Origin: Hydrogenispora sp.
Lineage (GTDB): Bacteria; Bacillota; UBA4882; UBA10575
Length of the DNA stretch: 37,349 nt
Assembly (NCBI GenBank): GCA_012837705.1
Contig: DUQQ01000097.1
Span: 1-37,349, forward strand
Reading direction: 5' to 3'
In this document: positions 1-7,633 of the stretch, one piece after another
Layout: each line of letters opens with the position of its first letter
Numbering within the stretch: position 1 is the stretch's first letter
Translations under genes and position numbers: made by a program
The notes under the pieces: generated by a model
What the model was told of the DNA's origin: nothing
The model's input: only the letters and a program-made list of their open reading frames with translations
Database searches by the model: none

Positions 1-3
1 CAT

Positions 4-486
4 TCAATCGCCCTGCCCTTCTCCTTTTAGCTCGATTTTCCGCCCTCCGCTGTTTTCATTCCGGTGCGTATTGGCCCGCAGCAGAGCGGCTTCACCCGAG
101 TAAGCCTGAATCTCCTTGTGCAAACGGTCCCTTTCCACCTCCAGCGCTACCTTACTCTCTTGCAGCGCTTTCGTCTCGGCTTCCACTTGGCGTAAACGCG
201 TTTTGGCCTCATCCAAATCGGACCTCGTCTGCACCAGTTCGGTTTGCAAAGCCTTCATCCGAAATAGGGCCGTACGCACATCATTGGAGACCAGGGTGAG
301 TAATAAAAGGGTGGTTCCGGCAATCAGGATCCCGGTCACCACCGTAATAATCATCGACGTATATTTGGGCCGGAGCCCGCAGAGGGACAACCGTTTTTTA
401 CCAACCTTCATCCCAACCCGGTCGCCCAAAAGAGCAATAACCCCGCCCAACAAGGCGATGGTTAGAACCAAAATAATACCGTACAC
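4..486 (-). CDS. DUF3084-like membrane/coiled-coil protein, short form
   Basis: A 160-residue protein with two membrane segments (about residues 3-20 and 44-66) followed by a charged coiled coil (about 75-140). This matches the N-terminal part of DUF3084 proteins, which are usually much longer; their function is unknown. The GTG start is supported by GAGGGGGAG seven to eight bases upstream. It lies 15 bp downstream of lptF, which places it in the LPS-transport operon. The stop TGA (4-6) is followed at once by an in-frame ATG at 1-3, at the window edge. Either the next gene starts there, or a longer DUF3084 gene is interrupted by an in-frame stop. Family assignment is by resemblance only. Confidence 0.6.
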   Translation of the reverse strand: MYGIILVLTIALLGGVIALLGDRVGMKVGKKRLSLCGLRPKYTSMIITVVTGILIAGTTLLLLTLVSNDVRTALFRMKALQTELVQTRSDLDEAKTRLRQVEAETKALQESKVALEVERDRLHKEIQAYSGEAALLRANTHRNENSGGRKIELKGEGQGD

Positions 487-501
487 TTTGCTCCCCCTCA
501 G

Positions 502-1590
502 CTAGATGTTGAACGCTTTTCGTATAAAGAGATATAAACCGTAACCACCAATGAGCAGATTTTGGAGCCAAGCGCCAACCCAAGGCGAGGTCAGTCCCGA
601 TTGTCCAAGAAAAGTCCCCACAGCCATTAAAACATAATAAAAGATCACATTCAAAAGGGTGATTCCTAAACCCGCCGAGGAAGTACGCCGCTGCGACTGT
701 AAAGCCAGAGGGGTTCCCAAAAGGGCAAAGACCATACAAGCAAAGGGGAAAGCCATCTTCAGATGGAGTTGCACTTCGTATTGGCGGCGTTTTCTGGTGC
801 TTAATTCCGTATTCTCCAGATACCATTTCAACTCCCACCAGTTCATCTCTTCCGGCCGCCGGGACAGGCTAATGACTTGCTCCGGAGTTTTTTCAAAACC
901 GGACGGATTATACCCTTCCGTCACCCGGACCGGGATCACCGCATCTTCCCGGTAGGTAAAGATTTCGCCTTCCCGAAAATACCATCCACCCTCGCCCCAC
1001 AACAGCTCTTTACTTTTGAGGGTCCGGACCAGTTGCCCGTGCTCCATCTCCTGGATCATCACATTGATAAATTTTTCTTCCGTCGCAATGTATTGTTCCG
1101 CGTAGACCAGCCGTTTTTTTCCGTCTTTGAGACGTTCCGTATAGAAATACTCATCGATAATCCCCTTCGGTTTACCCTGCCTGATAAAGGTCCTTTCTTC
1201 CCGGTAAGCGTGTTTTGCCATTGGCGTTAGGGATTCGTTGAGATAAAAGGTGCCAACGGTCAAAGCCGCGCCGATGATCAGAACCGGGGTGGCAATCTGC
1301 ATAAAACTGACACCGCCGGCTTGCATCGCAATGGTCTCACTGTGGCTAGTCATCCGGCCTAACCCCAGAAGGGTCGCCAGGAGCATCCCGATATAGACCC
1401 CATAAGCGAGATTCTCCGGGACATTGTAAGCCCAAAGGCGTAAAACGGTGAGCAGTGGAACCGAATAGGATTCCGCCCATTGGATAACATTGACTAAGGA
1501 CCATCCGATAAACATACCGCTAAAGGCTAAAAAGCCAAAAAAGAAGGGCCCCATCAATTCTCTGATCAAATACTTAGTGATAATCCGCAT
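502..1590 (-). CDS. lptF: LptF/LptG-family LPS export permease
   Basis: A 362-residue permease with the family layout: three N-terminal membrane helices (about 13-36, 56-76, 100-118), a periplasmic beta-jellyroll-type domain (about 120-270) and three C-terminal helices ending near 355. In the Lpt system such permeases extract LPS from the inner membrane, powered by LptB. The ATG is preceded by GGGAG at eight bases. lptB, lptA and lptC lie directly upstream in the same operon. Only one permease gene is present here, whereas proteobacteria use an LptF/LptG pair, so the partner is elsewhere or the protein acts as a homodimer. F versus G cannot be decided from sequence alone. Confidence 0.88.
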   Translation of the reverse strand: MRIITKYLIRELMGPFFFGFLAFSGMFIGWSLVNVIQWAESYSVPLLTVLRLWAYNVPENLAYGVYIGMLLATLLGLGRMTSHSETIAMQAGGVSFMQIATPVLIIGAALTVGTFYLNESLTPMAKHAYREERTFIRQGKPKGIIDEYFYTERLKDGKKRLVYAEQYIATEEKFINVMIQEMEHGQLVRTLKSKELLWGEGGWYFREGEIFTYREDAVIPVRVTEGYNPSGFEKTPEQVISLSRRPEEMNWWELKWYLENTELSTRKRRQYEVQLHLKMAFPFACMVFALLGTPLALQSQRRTSSAGLGITLLNVIFYYVLMAVGTFLGQSGLTSPWVGAWLQNLLIGGYGLYLFIRKAFNI

Positions 1591-1636
1591 ACTGATTACT
1601 CCCGTTTATGATGAATTGCTCCTGGCAAGCCTTGCT

Positions 1637-2356
1637 TTACATATTAAAGCGGTCGCCAAGATAAAACTTGCGCGCCTTTTCATCTTCGGCAATATCTTTG
1701 GCGTCTCCGGAAACCAGGATCTTCCCGGAATACATGATATAGGCCCGGTCGGTGATGGCCAGAGTCTCCCGGACACTATGATCGGTAATCAAGACCCCTA
1801 AACCCATCTTTTTTAATCCTCTGACAATATCCTGCAGATCAGCGACGGCAATCGGGTCCACACCGGTAAAAGGCTCATCCAACAGAATATAACGGGGGTT
1901 CTGCGCCAAAGCGCGGGCAATCTCCACCCGGCGGCGTTCACCACCGGAGAGCATGAATCCCTTTTGCTTCCGCACCTTCGTCAGGTTAAAATCCTCGAGT
2001 AGCTGGTTGCACCGCTCAATCCGCTTCTTCTTATCCTTGAGCACCAATTCCAAGATCGCCAGAATGTTCTGTTCCACGGTCAATTTGCGAAAAACCGACG
2101 GTTCTTGAGCCAAATAAGAAACACCATAACGAGCCCGCATATGCATGGGCAAGGGGGTGACATCGGTTCCATCAATTTTGATCTGCCCGGCAAGAGGCTT
2201 TTCTAGACCAACAATCATGTAAAAGGAGGTGGTCTTCCCAGCTCCGTTCGGACCTAAGAGACCGACGACCTCGCCCGGGTGGACTTCCAGGCTAACCCGA
2301 TCCACAACTCGACGTTTCCCGTATTCTTTCACTAAACCCTGCGCTTCAATCGCCAC
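1637..2356 (-). CDS. lptB: LPS export ABC transporter ATP-binding protein LptB
   Basis: A 239-residue cytoplasmic ATPase that powers LPS extraction. Walker A GPNGAGKTT is at about residues 35-43, followed by the Q-loop (YLAQEPSVFRKL), the signature LSGGERRRVEIARAL, Walker B (YILLDEPF) and the H-loop (ITDHSV). The YLAQEPSVFRKLTVEQN stretch is typical of LptB rather than other ABC ATPases. The frame extends upstream to 2434, but a GTG at 2356 has GAGGAG nine bases before it and gives the usual family length, so I start there. The start overlaps the end of lptA by 11 bp, suggesting translational coupling. Confidence 0.93.
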   Translation of the reverse strand: MAIEAQGLVKEYGKRRVVDRVSLEVHPGEVVGLLGPNGAGKTTSFYMIVGLEKPLAGQIKIDGTDVTPLPMHMRARYGVSYLAQEPSVFRKLTVEQNILAILELVLKDKKKRIERCNQLLEDFNLTKVRKQKGFMLSGGERRRVEIARALAQNPRYILLDEPFTGVDPIAVADLQDIVRGLKKMGLGVLITDHSVRETLAITDRAYIMYSGKILVSGDAKDIAEDEKARKFYLGDRFNM

Positions 2357-3035
2357 TGGAATGCACTCCTCTATTCTGATAAAACCGGGTCTTCGTTGGC
2401 CCTTCTGCCGTGGCTTGTCCGCTGGCAAGATCATACGTGATCACTGTATCAGCCTCACCCTGCAGGATTCCGTCTTCCCAACGGATCACGGGCGAACCCG
2501 CCGCGGTCACATGCTCCTGGCGCATACTACCGTCAAAACGCTCCCCTTCGATTACCCAGTCGGATCCCCAGAGGGTAAACCCACCTTCCCCTTGGAACGT
2601 TTCATCTTCCAAGCGGTAAGAAAAAGCTCCGCCAACCACCAGTCTCATTTCTTCCGGCTCAAAGGTGTTTATTTCGCCGCCTTTTGGTAACCGCACCAGC
2701 TCGGAGGTGAGAACCATCGTTTCCCCGGTGGCAACCATCTTCTCGGATTCCAGCTTCACGTCTTCTTCCGCTGTTAACAGTTGACTACGTTGGTCGTAGC
2801 TAATTTTTAACGCCGTCAGGCGCAGTCCGGAACTTTCCACCAAGACTTCCACCGGAGCACCGGGATAACCCCGGTAGACACAGAATTCCTTTTCTAGATC
2901 AAGTTCGGTTAAGCCTTGGGGTGGAACAATTATCTCCACCTCACGGTCTCCGGCAGCCGCCCATCCCGGTAAGGCGCCGACCAAGAAAAGGGCAACGGTG
3001 AGGAAAAGAATCATCATGTATCTCTTCTGGGCCAT
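2346..3035 (-). CDS. lptA: LptA/OstA-family periplasmic LPS transport protein
   Basis: A 229-residue protein with an N-terminal signal peptide: basic start, hydrophobic core at about 8-22, and an Ala-rich cleavage region near 24-28. The mature part is rich in short beta strands (LLTAEEDVKLE, MRLVVGGAFSYRLED, WVIEGERFD), as expected for the OstA/LptA fold that bridges the inner and outer membranes. The assignment relies on this fold pattern plus position between lptC and lptB. The ATG at 3035 follows an AAAAAGG-type site. The C-terminus overlaps lptB. Sequence conservation in this family is low, so confidence comes largely from context. Confidence 0.8.
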   Translation of the reverse strand: MAQKRYMMILFLTVALFLVGALPGWAAAGDREVEIIVPPQGLTELDLEKEFCVYRGYPGAPVEVLVESSGLRLTALKISYDQRSQLLTAEEDVKLESEKMVATGETMVLTSELVRLPKGGEINTFEPEEMRLVVGGAFSYRLEDETFQGEGGFTLWGSDWVIEGERFDGSMRQEHVTAAGSPVIRWEDGILQGEADTVITYDLASGQATAEGPTKTRFYQNRGVHSSGD

Positions 3036-3063
3036 TAGCCTTTTTCACCCCATTCGCATTGCA

Positions 3064-3636
3064 TTACTGGAAAGACCACCGGGACGTCCCGGGGAAAGTC
3101 ATACTCCGATCTTCCGGATTAAACGTAAACCTTTCCGCTTGAATCTTAACGTTTTCCCTATCCGCTTGCATTTGGCGGCCGGTGATTTCTTCTCCCGCCG
3201 CTGCTTCCCAATAAACCTCAACGGCAACCATCTTTATATCTTCCCCGGTTAAAACCACTTCCGGGGTGAGGCGTAACCAAGAAAAATCCCTTCCCATTTC
3301 TCCTTCGGGCGCTTCAATCAAGTATCTTTGCCCACTCTCCGTATAATACTCACCTGTAATCCCAAAAAGGAGGCAAATCTCCCCCTCTTCGATCACCTGC
3401 TCAACGGTTAATTTCCAGTTTAAGTGCTGATCCATGCTGACCAGCGCAACCTGTACTCCTTTTAACCGTGGTGTCTCGGCCGCATCAGTCACCGTAGCGG
3501 CGTCTTCTTCCTGGACTAAGGGGAGCAAAGGGATGGGCTCACTCTCCGGTCGCCATTTTGACCGGAAAAGAAAAAAAAGAACGGAGAAGATGACAAGACA
3601 AAGGAGAAAACCGGTTATAAGCTTCTTTTTCGTCAT
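3064..3636 (-). CDS. lptC: LptC-family LPS export protein
   Basis: A 190-residue bitopic protein: a lysine-rich start, a single membrane helix at about 7-23, then a periplasmic region built of beta strands (YLIEAPEGEM, VVLTGEDIKMVAVEVYW, VKIQAERFTFN). This is the LptC layout, in which the protein joins the LptBFG complex to LptA. It is placed 28 bp upstream of lptA. The AAGGAGGAGGAA ribosome site before the ATG is strong. Overall sequence identity in the family is poor, so the call rests on topology, strand pattern and operon position. Confidence 0.78.
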   Translation of the reverse strand: MTKKKLITGFLLCLVIFSVLFFLFRSKWRPESEPIPLLPLVQEEDAATVTDAAETPRLKGVQVALVSMDQHLNWKLTVEQVIEEGEICLLFGITGEYYTESGQRYLIEAPEGEMGRDFSWLRLTPEVVLTGEDIKMVAVEVYWEAAAGEEITGRQMQADRENVKIQAERFTFNPEDRSMTFPGTSRWSFQ

Positions 3637-3808
3637 TTCCTCCTCCTTCTTTCCTTTCGTCTACTTTTTAAACACTCTAATCACTACTGGTAAATAACCG
3701 ATCCGAGCTATAACAAAGCGCTCTTCTTGCTTCATCCTTTCGCTTGCTTCAGCTTACCAACGTAACTCTTTTACATATTCGCCTAGGTTCCATAAAAACC
3801 TTCTCTCA
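3637..3808. other. lpxI-lptC intergenic region with possible 24-codon leader ORF
   Basis: This 172-bp gap separates lpxI from the lpt genes on the minus strand. No convincing sigma-A promoter or terminator was found. A 24-codon open frame (ATG 3735 to TAG 3661, minus) ends 24 bp before lptC, with AAAGG lying almost against its ATG. It could be a leader peptide, but the poor ribosome-site spacing and short length make chance equally likely. Confidence 0.25.
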
Positions 3809-4624
3809 TTAGTTGTCTTTATTGGCAAGTTCATCTAGGGCCACCACGGTAATCCCGTGCTTCTCCGCCGTGCTCAACAGTTCTTCCCGGTCCAAGAGAA
3901 AAGTCGCCCCGGCCTCAACGCCTAAAACCCGCGCTTTGCTGGTAATCAAGGCTTCCAGGGTAGTCAAACCAACCGTCGGCATATCGAACCGGAAGTCCTG
4001 CTCGGGTTTGGCAACTTTAACCACCACTGAACCGGGTCCACCGTACTGTCCGCCCCGCCGGATAGTTTGGTCAGTACCCTCCACCGCCTCAATGGCTAAG
4101 ACCATCCCCCGTTTCACGACCACACTTTGCCCGATATCCAGCCGACCAATCTCTTTGGCCATCCGATAGCCTAATTTCAGATCTGCCGTCTCCTCGGGGC
4201 TTAAAGCCGGACCAGCCAGGATCCCCCGGTCCGGAATGAGTGACCGCAAAAACCTGGTCTGGGTCTCCACGCGAATTCCGTGTTCCTCAAAATAGTTAAC
4301 GACCGCCAATTGCAGGGCATCGTCGTTCCGTTTAGTCAGTTTCGCCAACAAGCCCATGATTTCTTGGTCCACATTCCCGGCCAATAAACTCTCTTTACCA
4401 AAGCGTCCGGCCAAGACCATTTGGTCGACCTGATGGTCGTGGAGAAAGCGGAGAATTGCTCCTAGCTGTCCTACCCGCTCCCGACCAACGGTAAACCCCA
4501 TTTCCTCGAATTGGGTGGCGTTTTCCCCTGTACAAAGAACCACCGGGGTAATCCCTTCCGCACGCATCCCCTTTCCTACTTCCACAGGAAGGTCGCCTTC
4601 TCCAGCCAAAATTGCCCAGCTCAT
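3809..4624 (-). CDS. lpxI: UDP-2,3-diacylglucosamine diphosphatase LpxI
   Basis: A 271-residue enzyme of the LpxI (DUF1009) family, which hydrolyses UDP-2,3-diacylglucosamine to lipid X. It replaces LpxH in many bacteria. Family traits are the N-terminal AILAGEGDLP segment, MVLAGRFGKESLL near residue 90, the TKRNDDALQLAVVNYFEEHGI region and the C-terminal GVEAGATFLLDRE. I start at ATG 4624, which has GGGGGGA six bases upstream, rather than the TTG at 4639. A hairpin terminator lies between this gene and lpxA, so its expression may be reduced relative to lpxA. Confidence 0.9.
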   Translation of the reverse strand: MSWAILAGEGDLPVEVGKGMRAEGITPVVLCTGENATQFEEMGFTVGRERVGQLGAILRFLHDHQVDQMVLAGRFGKESLLAGNVDQEIMGLLAKLTKRNDDALQLAVVNYFEEHGIRVETQTRFLRSLIPDRGILAGPALSPEETADLKLGYRMAKEIGRLDIGQSVVVKRGMVLAIEAVEGTDQTIRRGGQYGGPGSVVVKVAKPEQDFRFDMPTVGLTTLEALITSKARVLGVEAGATFLLDREELLSTAEKHGITVVALDELANKDN

Positions 4625-4649
4625 CTTTTTTCCCCCCAACTTCTGATCG

Positions 4650-4678
4650 AAAAAAGACTAGACCGTTTTTGTCTAGTC
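4650..4678 (-). terminator. Terminator or attenuator between lpxA and lpxI
   Basis: Reading the minus strand, an 8-bp perfect stem GACTAGAC/GTCTAGTC with a 7-base loop is followed by a six-T run. It sits 18 bp after the lpxA stop and just before the lpxI ribosome site. No separate lpxI promoter is obvious, so partial read-through is likely. Confidence 0.75.
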
Positions 4679-4696
4679 TCCAGTTTTTTGCCTCGG

Positions 4697-5503
4697 TTAC
4701 CGGCAAATACCCCGTTCCGCACTGCGGAGAAAACGAATGAAATGATCAATCTCCGCCGTCCCCTGTAACTCATGCTCCATTTTTTCAATCGCTTGCTCAA
4801 TAGAGAGGTTGGAACGGTAAAGAATCCGGTAGGCTCTTTTGATCTCTTCCCGAATCTCCGGCGGAACATCATTGCGGCGCAGACCGACAATATTAATCCC
4901 CGCCACCCGGGCAGGGTTACCATCAACAATCACGAACGGCGGTACATCCTTGACAATCTTAGTGCAGGCACCCATCATCGCCATCTTACCGACCTTGGTA
5001 AATTGATGGACCCCGGTAAGCCCGCCGATGACCACCCGGTCTTCCACGGTCACATGACCGGCCAAGGCCGAACAGTTGGCAAGTACAATATTGTTTCCCA
5101 CCTGGCAATCATGGGCCACGTGGGAGTAAGCCATAAACAAGTTGTTGTTACCGATCCGGGTTTCACCGCCACCACCTTCGGTCCCACGACTCACCGTTAC
5201 ATTCTCCCGGAAGGTATTACCATCACCGATAAATAAATAGCTCTTTTCTCCTTTGAACTTCAGATCCTGTGGTTCTACACCAATGGAAGCGCCGTGGTAG
5301 AATTTATTGTTACTACCAATCGTTGTCCACCCTTCAATCACCACATGAGGTCCCACTATACACCCATCACCTAGCTCCACATGTTCGCCGATGATCGCAT
5401 ACGGACCAATCACCACGTTTTTTCCCAATTTTGCCCCGGGATGAACTATAGCTGTTTCATGAATCTCCCGCAAAGCCACCACTTTATTTTCTACTACTTT
5501 CAA
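4697..5503 (-). CDS. lpxA: UDP-N-acetylglucosamine O-acyltransferase LpxA
   Basis: A 268-residue left-handed beta-helix acyltransferase that carries out the first step of lipid A synthesis, moving a hydroxyacyl chain from ACP to UDP-GlcNAc. Hexapeptide repeats (IVHPGAKLG, VVIGPYAIIG and so on) run from residue 18 to about 190. The catalytic His region reads SHVAHDCQVGNN, followed by GGLTGVHQF as in E. coli LpxA. The C-terminal helical domain is present. The start is a TTG with GGGGGT six bases upstream; a GTG a few codons in is an alternative. fabZ lies immediately upstream, as in many LPS operons. Confidence 0.94.
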   Translation of the reverse strand: MKVVENKVVALREIHETAIVHPGAKLGKNVVIGPYAIIGEHVELGDGCIVGPHVVIEGWTTIGSNNKFYHGASIGVEPQDLKFKGEKSYLFIGDGNTFRENVTVSRGTEGGGGETRIGNNNLFMAYSHVAHDCQVGNNIVLANCSALAGHVTVEDRVVIGGLTGVHQFTKVGKMAMMGACTKIVKDVPPFVIVDGNPARVAGINIVGLRRNDVPPEIREEIKRAYRILYRSNLSIEQAIEKMEHELQGTAEIDHFIRFLRSAERGICR

Positions 5504-5536
5504 TCTGGGACCCCCTAACCAAAGTATATACTGTTC

Positions 5537-5977
5537 TTACTCACCCTGGGCTTCTTTTGTACCCAAAACAAACATCAATTGTGCCTCCGCAGCAACCTCA
5601 TTATCCACGGTTGCTTTCCCTTGCGCATAGCAAACATTGCCTTTAACCCGCAAAAGCTCCACGTCTAGATAAAGCTGATCCCCCGGAACAACTGGCCGGC
5701 GAAAACGGGCCTTATCAATACCGGTGAAGAAGGGAATCTTTCCGCGGTGTTCTTTTTCAACGAGCAAGGTTAAACCGGCCGCTTGCGCCATACTCTCGAT
5801 AATTAACACGCCCGGCATCACGGGCTTTTCCGGGAAATGTCCCGTAAAATACTCTTCGTTATTGGTCACATTCTTCAGCGCCCTAATCCTTTTCCGAGGT
5901 TCCATGTCGATCACCCGATCGACCAGCAAAAAGGGGTAACGATGGGGTAACAGCTCTTTAATCTGGTTTATTTCCAC
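5537..5977 (-). CDS. fabZ: 3-hydroxyacyl-ACP dehydratase FabZ
   Basis: A 146-residue hot-dog fold dehydratase of fatty acid elongation. The signature LLPHRYPFLLVDRV is at about 9-22, and the catalytic His and Glu lie in GHFPEKPVMPG and IIESMAQAAG. The GTG start follows AAGGAGG. Its place between lpxC and lpxA is the common arrangement linking fatty acid and lipid A synthesis, since FabZ and LpxA draw on the same hydroxyacyl-ACP pool. Confidence 0.96.
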   Translation of the reverse strand: MEINQIKELLPHRYPFLLVDRVIDMEPRKRIRALKNVTNNEEYFTGHFPEKPVMPGVLIIESMAQAAGLTLLVEKEHRGKIPFFTGIDKARFRRPVVPGDQLYLDVELLRVKGNVCYAQGKATVDNEVAAEAQLMFVLGTKEAQGE

Positions 5978-5989
5978 CTTGAAACCTCC

Positions 5990-6826
5990 TTACTCCAAAC
6001 ATTCCTCGAGTTTTAAAGCCAGTTCTAAGTCGAGTTTATGTCCGGACCGAACCGCGATAATCTCGCCTTCCAACGGGCCAAGCAAATAAAGATCGCCTAA
6101 GATATCGAGGATTTTATGGCGAACAATCTCATCGGGATATCTTAACTCATTTAAATAACCATCTTCCCCGACAACAACAGCAATCTCCATATTGCCACCC
6201 AGGGCCAACCCTTGTTTACGTAGTGCCTCAAGCTCACGCCAGAACGCAATGGTCCGGGCTGGTGCCAAGTTCTCGAGGAAAGTCTCAGGGGTAATTAGAT
6301 ACTGCGCAAACTGATTACCAGTCACCTTATGGTCGGAGGTAAAGCAATAGGTGACCCGAAAACCCTCGCCGGGAAGCGCGATCAGATAAGCACGGGGGTC
6401 TTTCCCATCGGTCACCCATACTGGTTTGGTAATTTTCCGTACTTTTCGTGGTTTTTCTTGAACAAGTAACCCGGCGCGGAGGATCTCCTCCACAAAAAAG
6501 CGGGCGCTACCGTCTCCGAGAGGAATTTCCGGACCGTCCACCGCCACCAGTAGGTTGTCCACGCCCAAGCCATGAAAGGCGGCCATCAAATGCTCAATGG
6601 TTTGAATCCGCCATTCGCTTGTCCCCAAGGCGATATTACGCGTCGTATCAATTATATGCGCTGGTTTGGCCGGTAAAACAGGCTGATCCGGCAGGTCAAG
6701 GCGGCAAAACCGAATTCCGGTATCGACCGGCTGGGGAATAAGTTCCACCGCCACCATTTTCCCCGAATGAAGGGCTTGCCCATTAATAGAAATCTTATTC
6801 TGCAAAGTTTGCTGAAACCCTTTCAA
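5990..6826 (-). CDS. lpxC: UDP-3-O-acyl-N-acetylglucosamine deacetylase LpxC
   Basis: A 278-residue zinc deacetylase, the committed step of lipid A synthesis. Zinc ligands are visible in TIEHLMAAFHGLG (His) and HKILDILGD (His and Asp). The general-acid His is in RSGHKLDLEL near the C-terminus. The length is normal for a stand-alone LpxC. The TTG start has GGGGGT six bases upstream. It is the first gene of the operon, 12 bp before fabZ, with a promoter candidate about 40 bp upstream. Confidence 0.96.
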   Translation of the reverse strand: MKGFQQTLQNKISINGQALHSGKMVAVELIPQPVDTGIRFCRLDLPDQPVLPAKPAHIIDTTRNIALGTSEWRIQTIEHLMAAFHGLGVDNLLVAVDGPEIPLGDGSARFFVEEILRAGLLVQEKPRKVRKITKPVWVTDGKDPRAYLIALPGEGFRVTYCFTSDHKVTGNQFAQYLITPETFLENLAPARTIAFWRELEALRKQGLALGGNMEIAVVVGEDGYLNELRYPDEIVRHKILDILGDLYLLGPLEGEIIAVRSGHKLDLELALKLEECLE

Positions 6827-6863
6827 AGATTCACCCCCGAAACAAAAAAATATTATCTGGATT

Positions 6864-6872
6864 AGTATAACA
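6864..6872 (-). promoter_or_regulatory. Extended -10 promoter for the lpxC operon
   Basis: On the minus strand TGTTATACT gives an extended -10 (TGn plus TATACT at 6864-6869). The -35 region is weak (TTAAAA at 17 bp). It overlaps the short gap after the ABC ATPase gene, implying the LPS operon is started separately from the ABC pair. Confidence 0.5.
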
Positions 6873-6880
6873 TGTTTCCG

Positions 6881-7633
6881 TCAAGTTTTTAATAGCTTTT
6901 TATATTTTTTGGCAATTTCCGACTGCGGTGTCGAAAAAACTGCCGTCGGATGCCCTTCTTCCACAATGGTCCCTTGATCCATAAAGATAATCCGGTCGGC
7001 TGCCCGGGAAGCAAAACCAACTTCATGGGTGACCACCAACATCGTGGTCTCCTTCTGCCGGACAAGCTCCTCCATAATCTCAATAACCTCACTGACCAGG
7101 ATCGGGTCGAGGGCGGCGGTCGGCTCATCCCAGAGCATCAGTTGGGGTTCCAAAGCCAGGGCCCGGGCGATCCCAACGCGCTGCTGTTCTCCACCGCTCA
7201 GTTCGGCCGGGAAATTCTGGGCGCGTTCCCTTAATCCTACCCGCGCTAAAGCCTGCATTGCGCGGTCACGGGCTTCCGTTTTCTCCTGTCCATAAATGCG
7301 CAGAGCAAAGGCGACGTTCTCCAAGACATTGAGCCGGCGGATCAGGTTAAATTGTTGGAAGACAAAACCGATCCGCCGGCGAAGACCCGATAATTGCGCA
7401 AAGGGTAGACTGGTCACTTCAACCCCGTCAAAGATAATATGACCGTCATCCGGTTCAGTTAAGCGGTTAATACACCGGACTAAAGTAGATTTTCCACATC
7501 CACTCGGTCCCATAATTATTATCGTCTCTCCGGCAAAAATATTGAGATTTATTCCTTTTAAAACCGGCCGTTTTTGGTAACTTTTTTTCAAGTCTTGAAT
7601 CTGCAGTAAAGGCGGTCGCAGCGCGGTGTTCAT
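6881..7633 (-). CDS. ABC transporter ATP-binding protein, amino-acid/phosphonate importer type
   Basis: A 250-residue ATPase with Walker A GPSGCGKST (about 42-50), Q-loop VFQQFN, signature LSGGEQQRVGIARAL, Walker B LMLWDEPTAALD and H-loop VVTHEVGF. The sequence is closest to the polar amino acid (GlnQ/HisP) group, with FNLIRRLNVLENV recalling the phosphonate-type PhnC. No binding protein or ordinary permease is nearby. Instead the ATG overlaps the stop of the 825-residue membrane protein upstream (ATGA), so the two are probably translated together and form one complex. The substrate is unknown, and a GlnQ label would overstate the evidence. Confidence 0.85.
   Translation of the reverse strand: MNTALRPPLLQIQDLKKSYQKRPVLKGINLNIFAGETIIIMGPSGCGKSTLVRCINRLTEPDDGHIIFDGVEVTSLPFAQLSGLRRRIGFVFQQFNLIRRLNVLENVAFALRIYGQEKTEARDRAMQALARVGLRERAQNFPAELSGGEQQRVGIARALALEPQLMLWDEPTAALDPILVSEVIEIMEELVRQKETTMLVVTHEVGFASRAADRIIFMDQGTIVEEGHPTAVFSTPQSEIAKKYKKLLKT

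Noticed and set aside
398-838. 146-codon minus-strand frame across the lptF / DUF3084 junction
   Set aside because: It overlaps two well-supported genes in another frame and has no family features.
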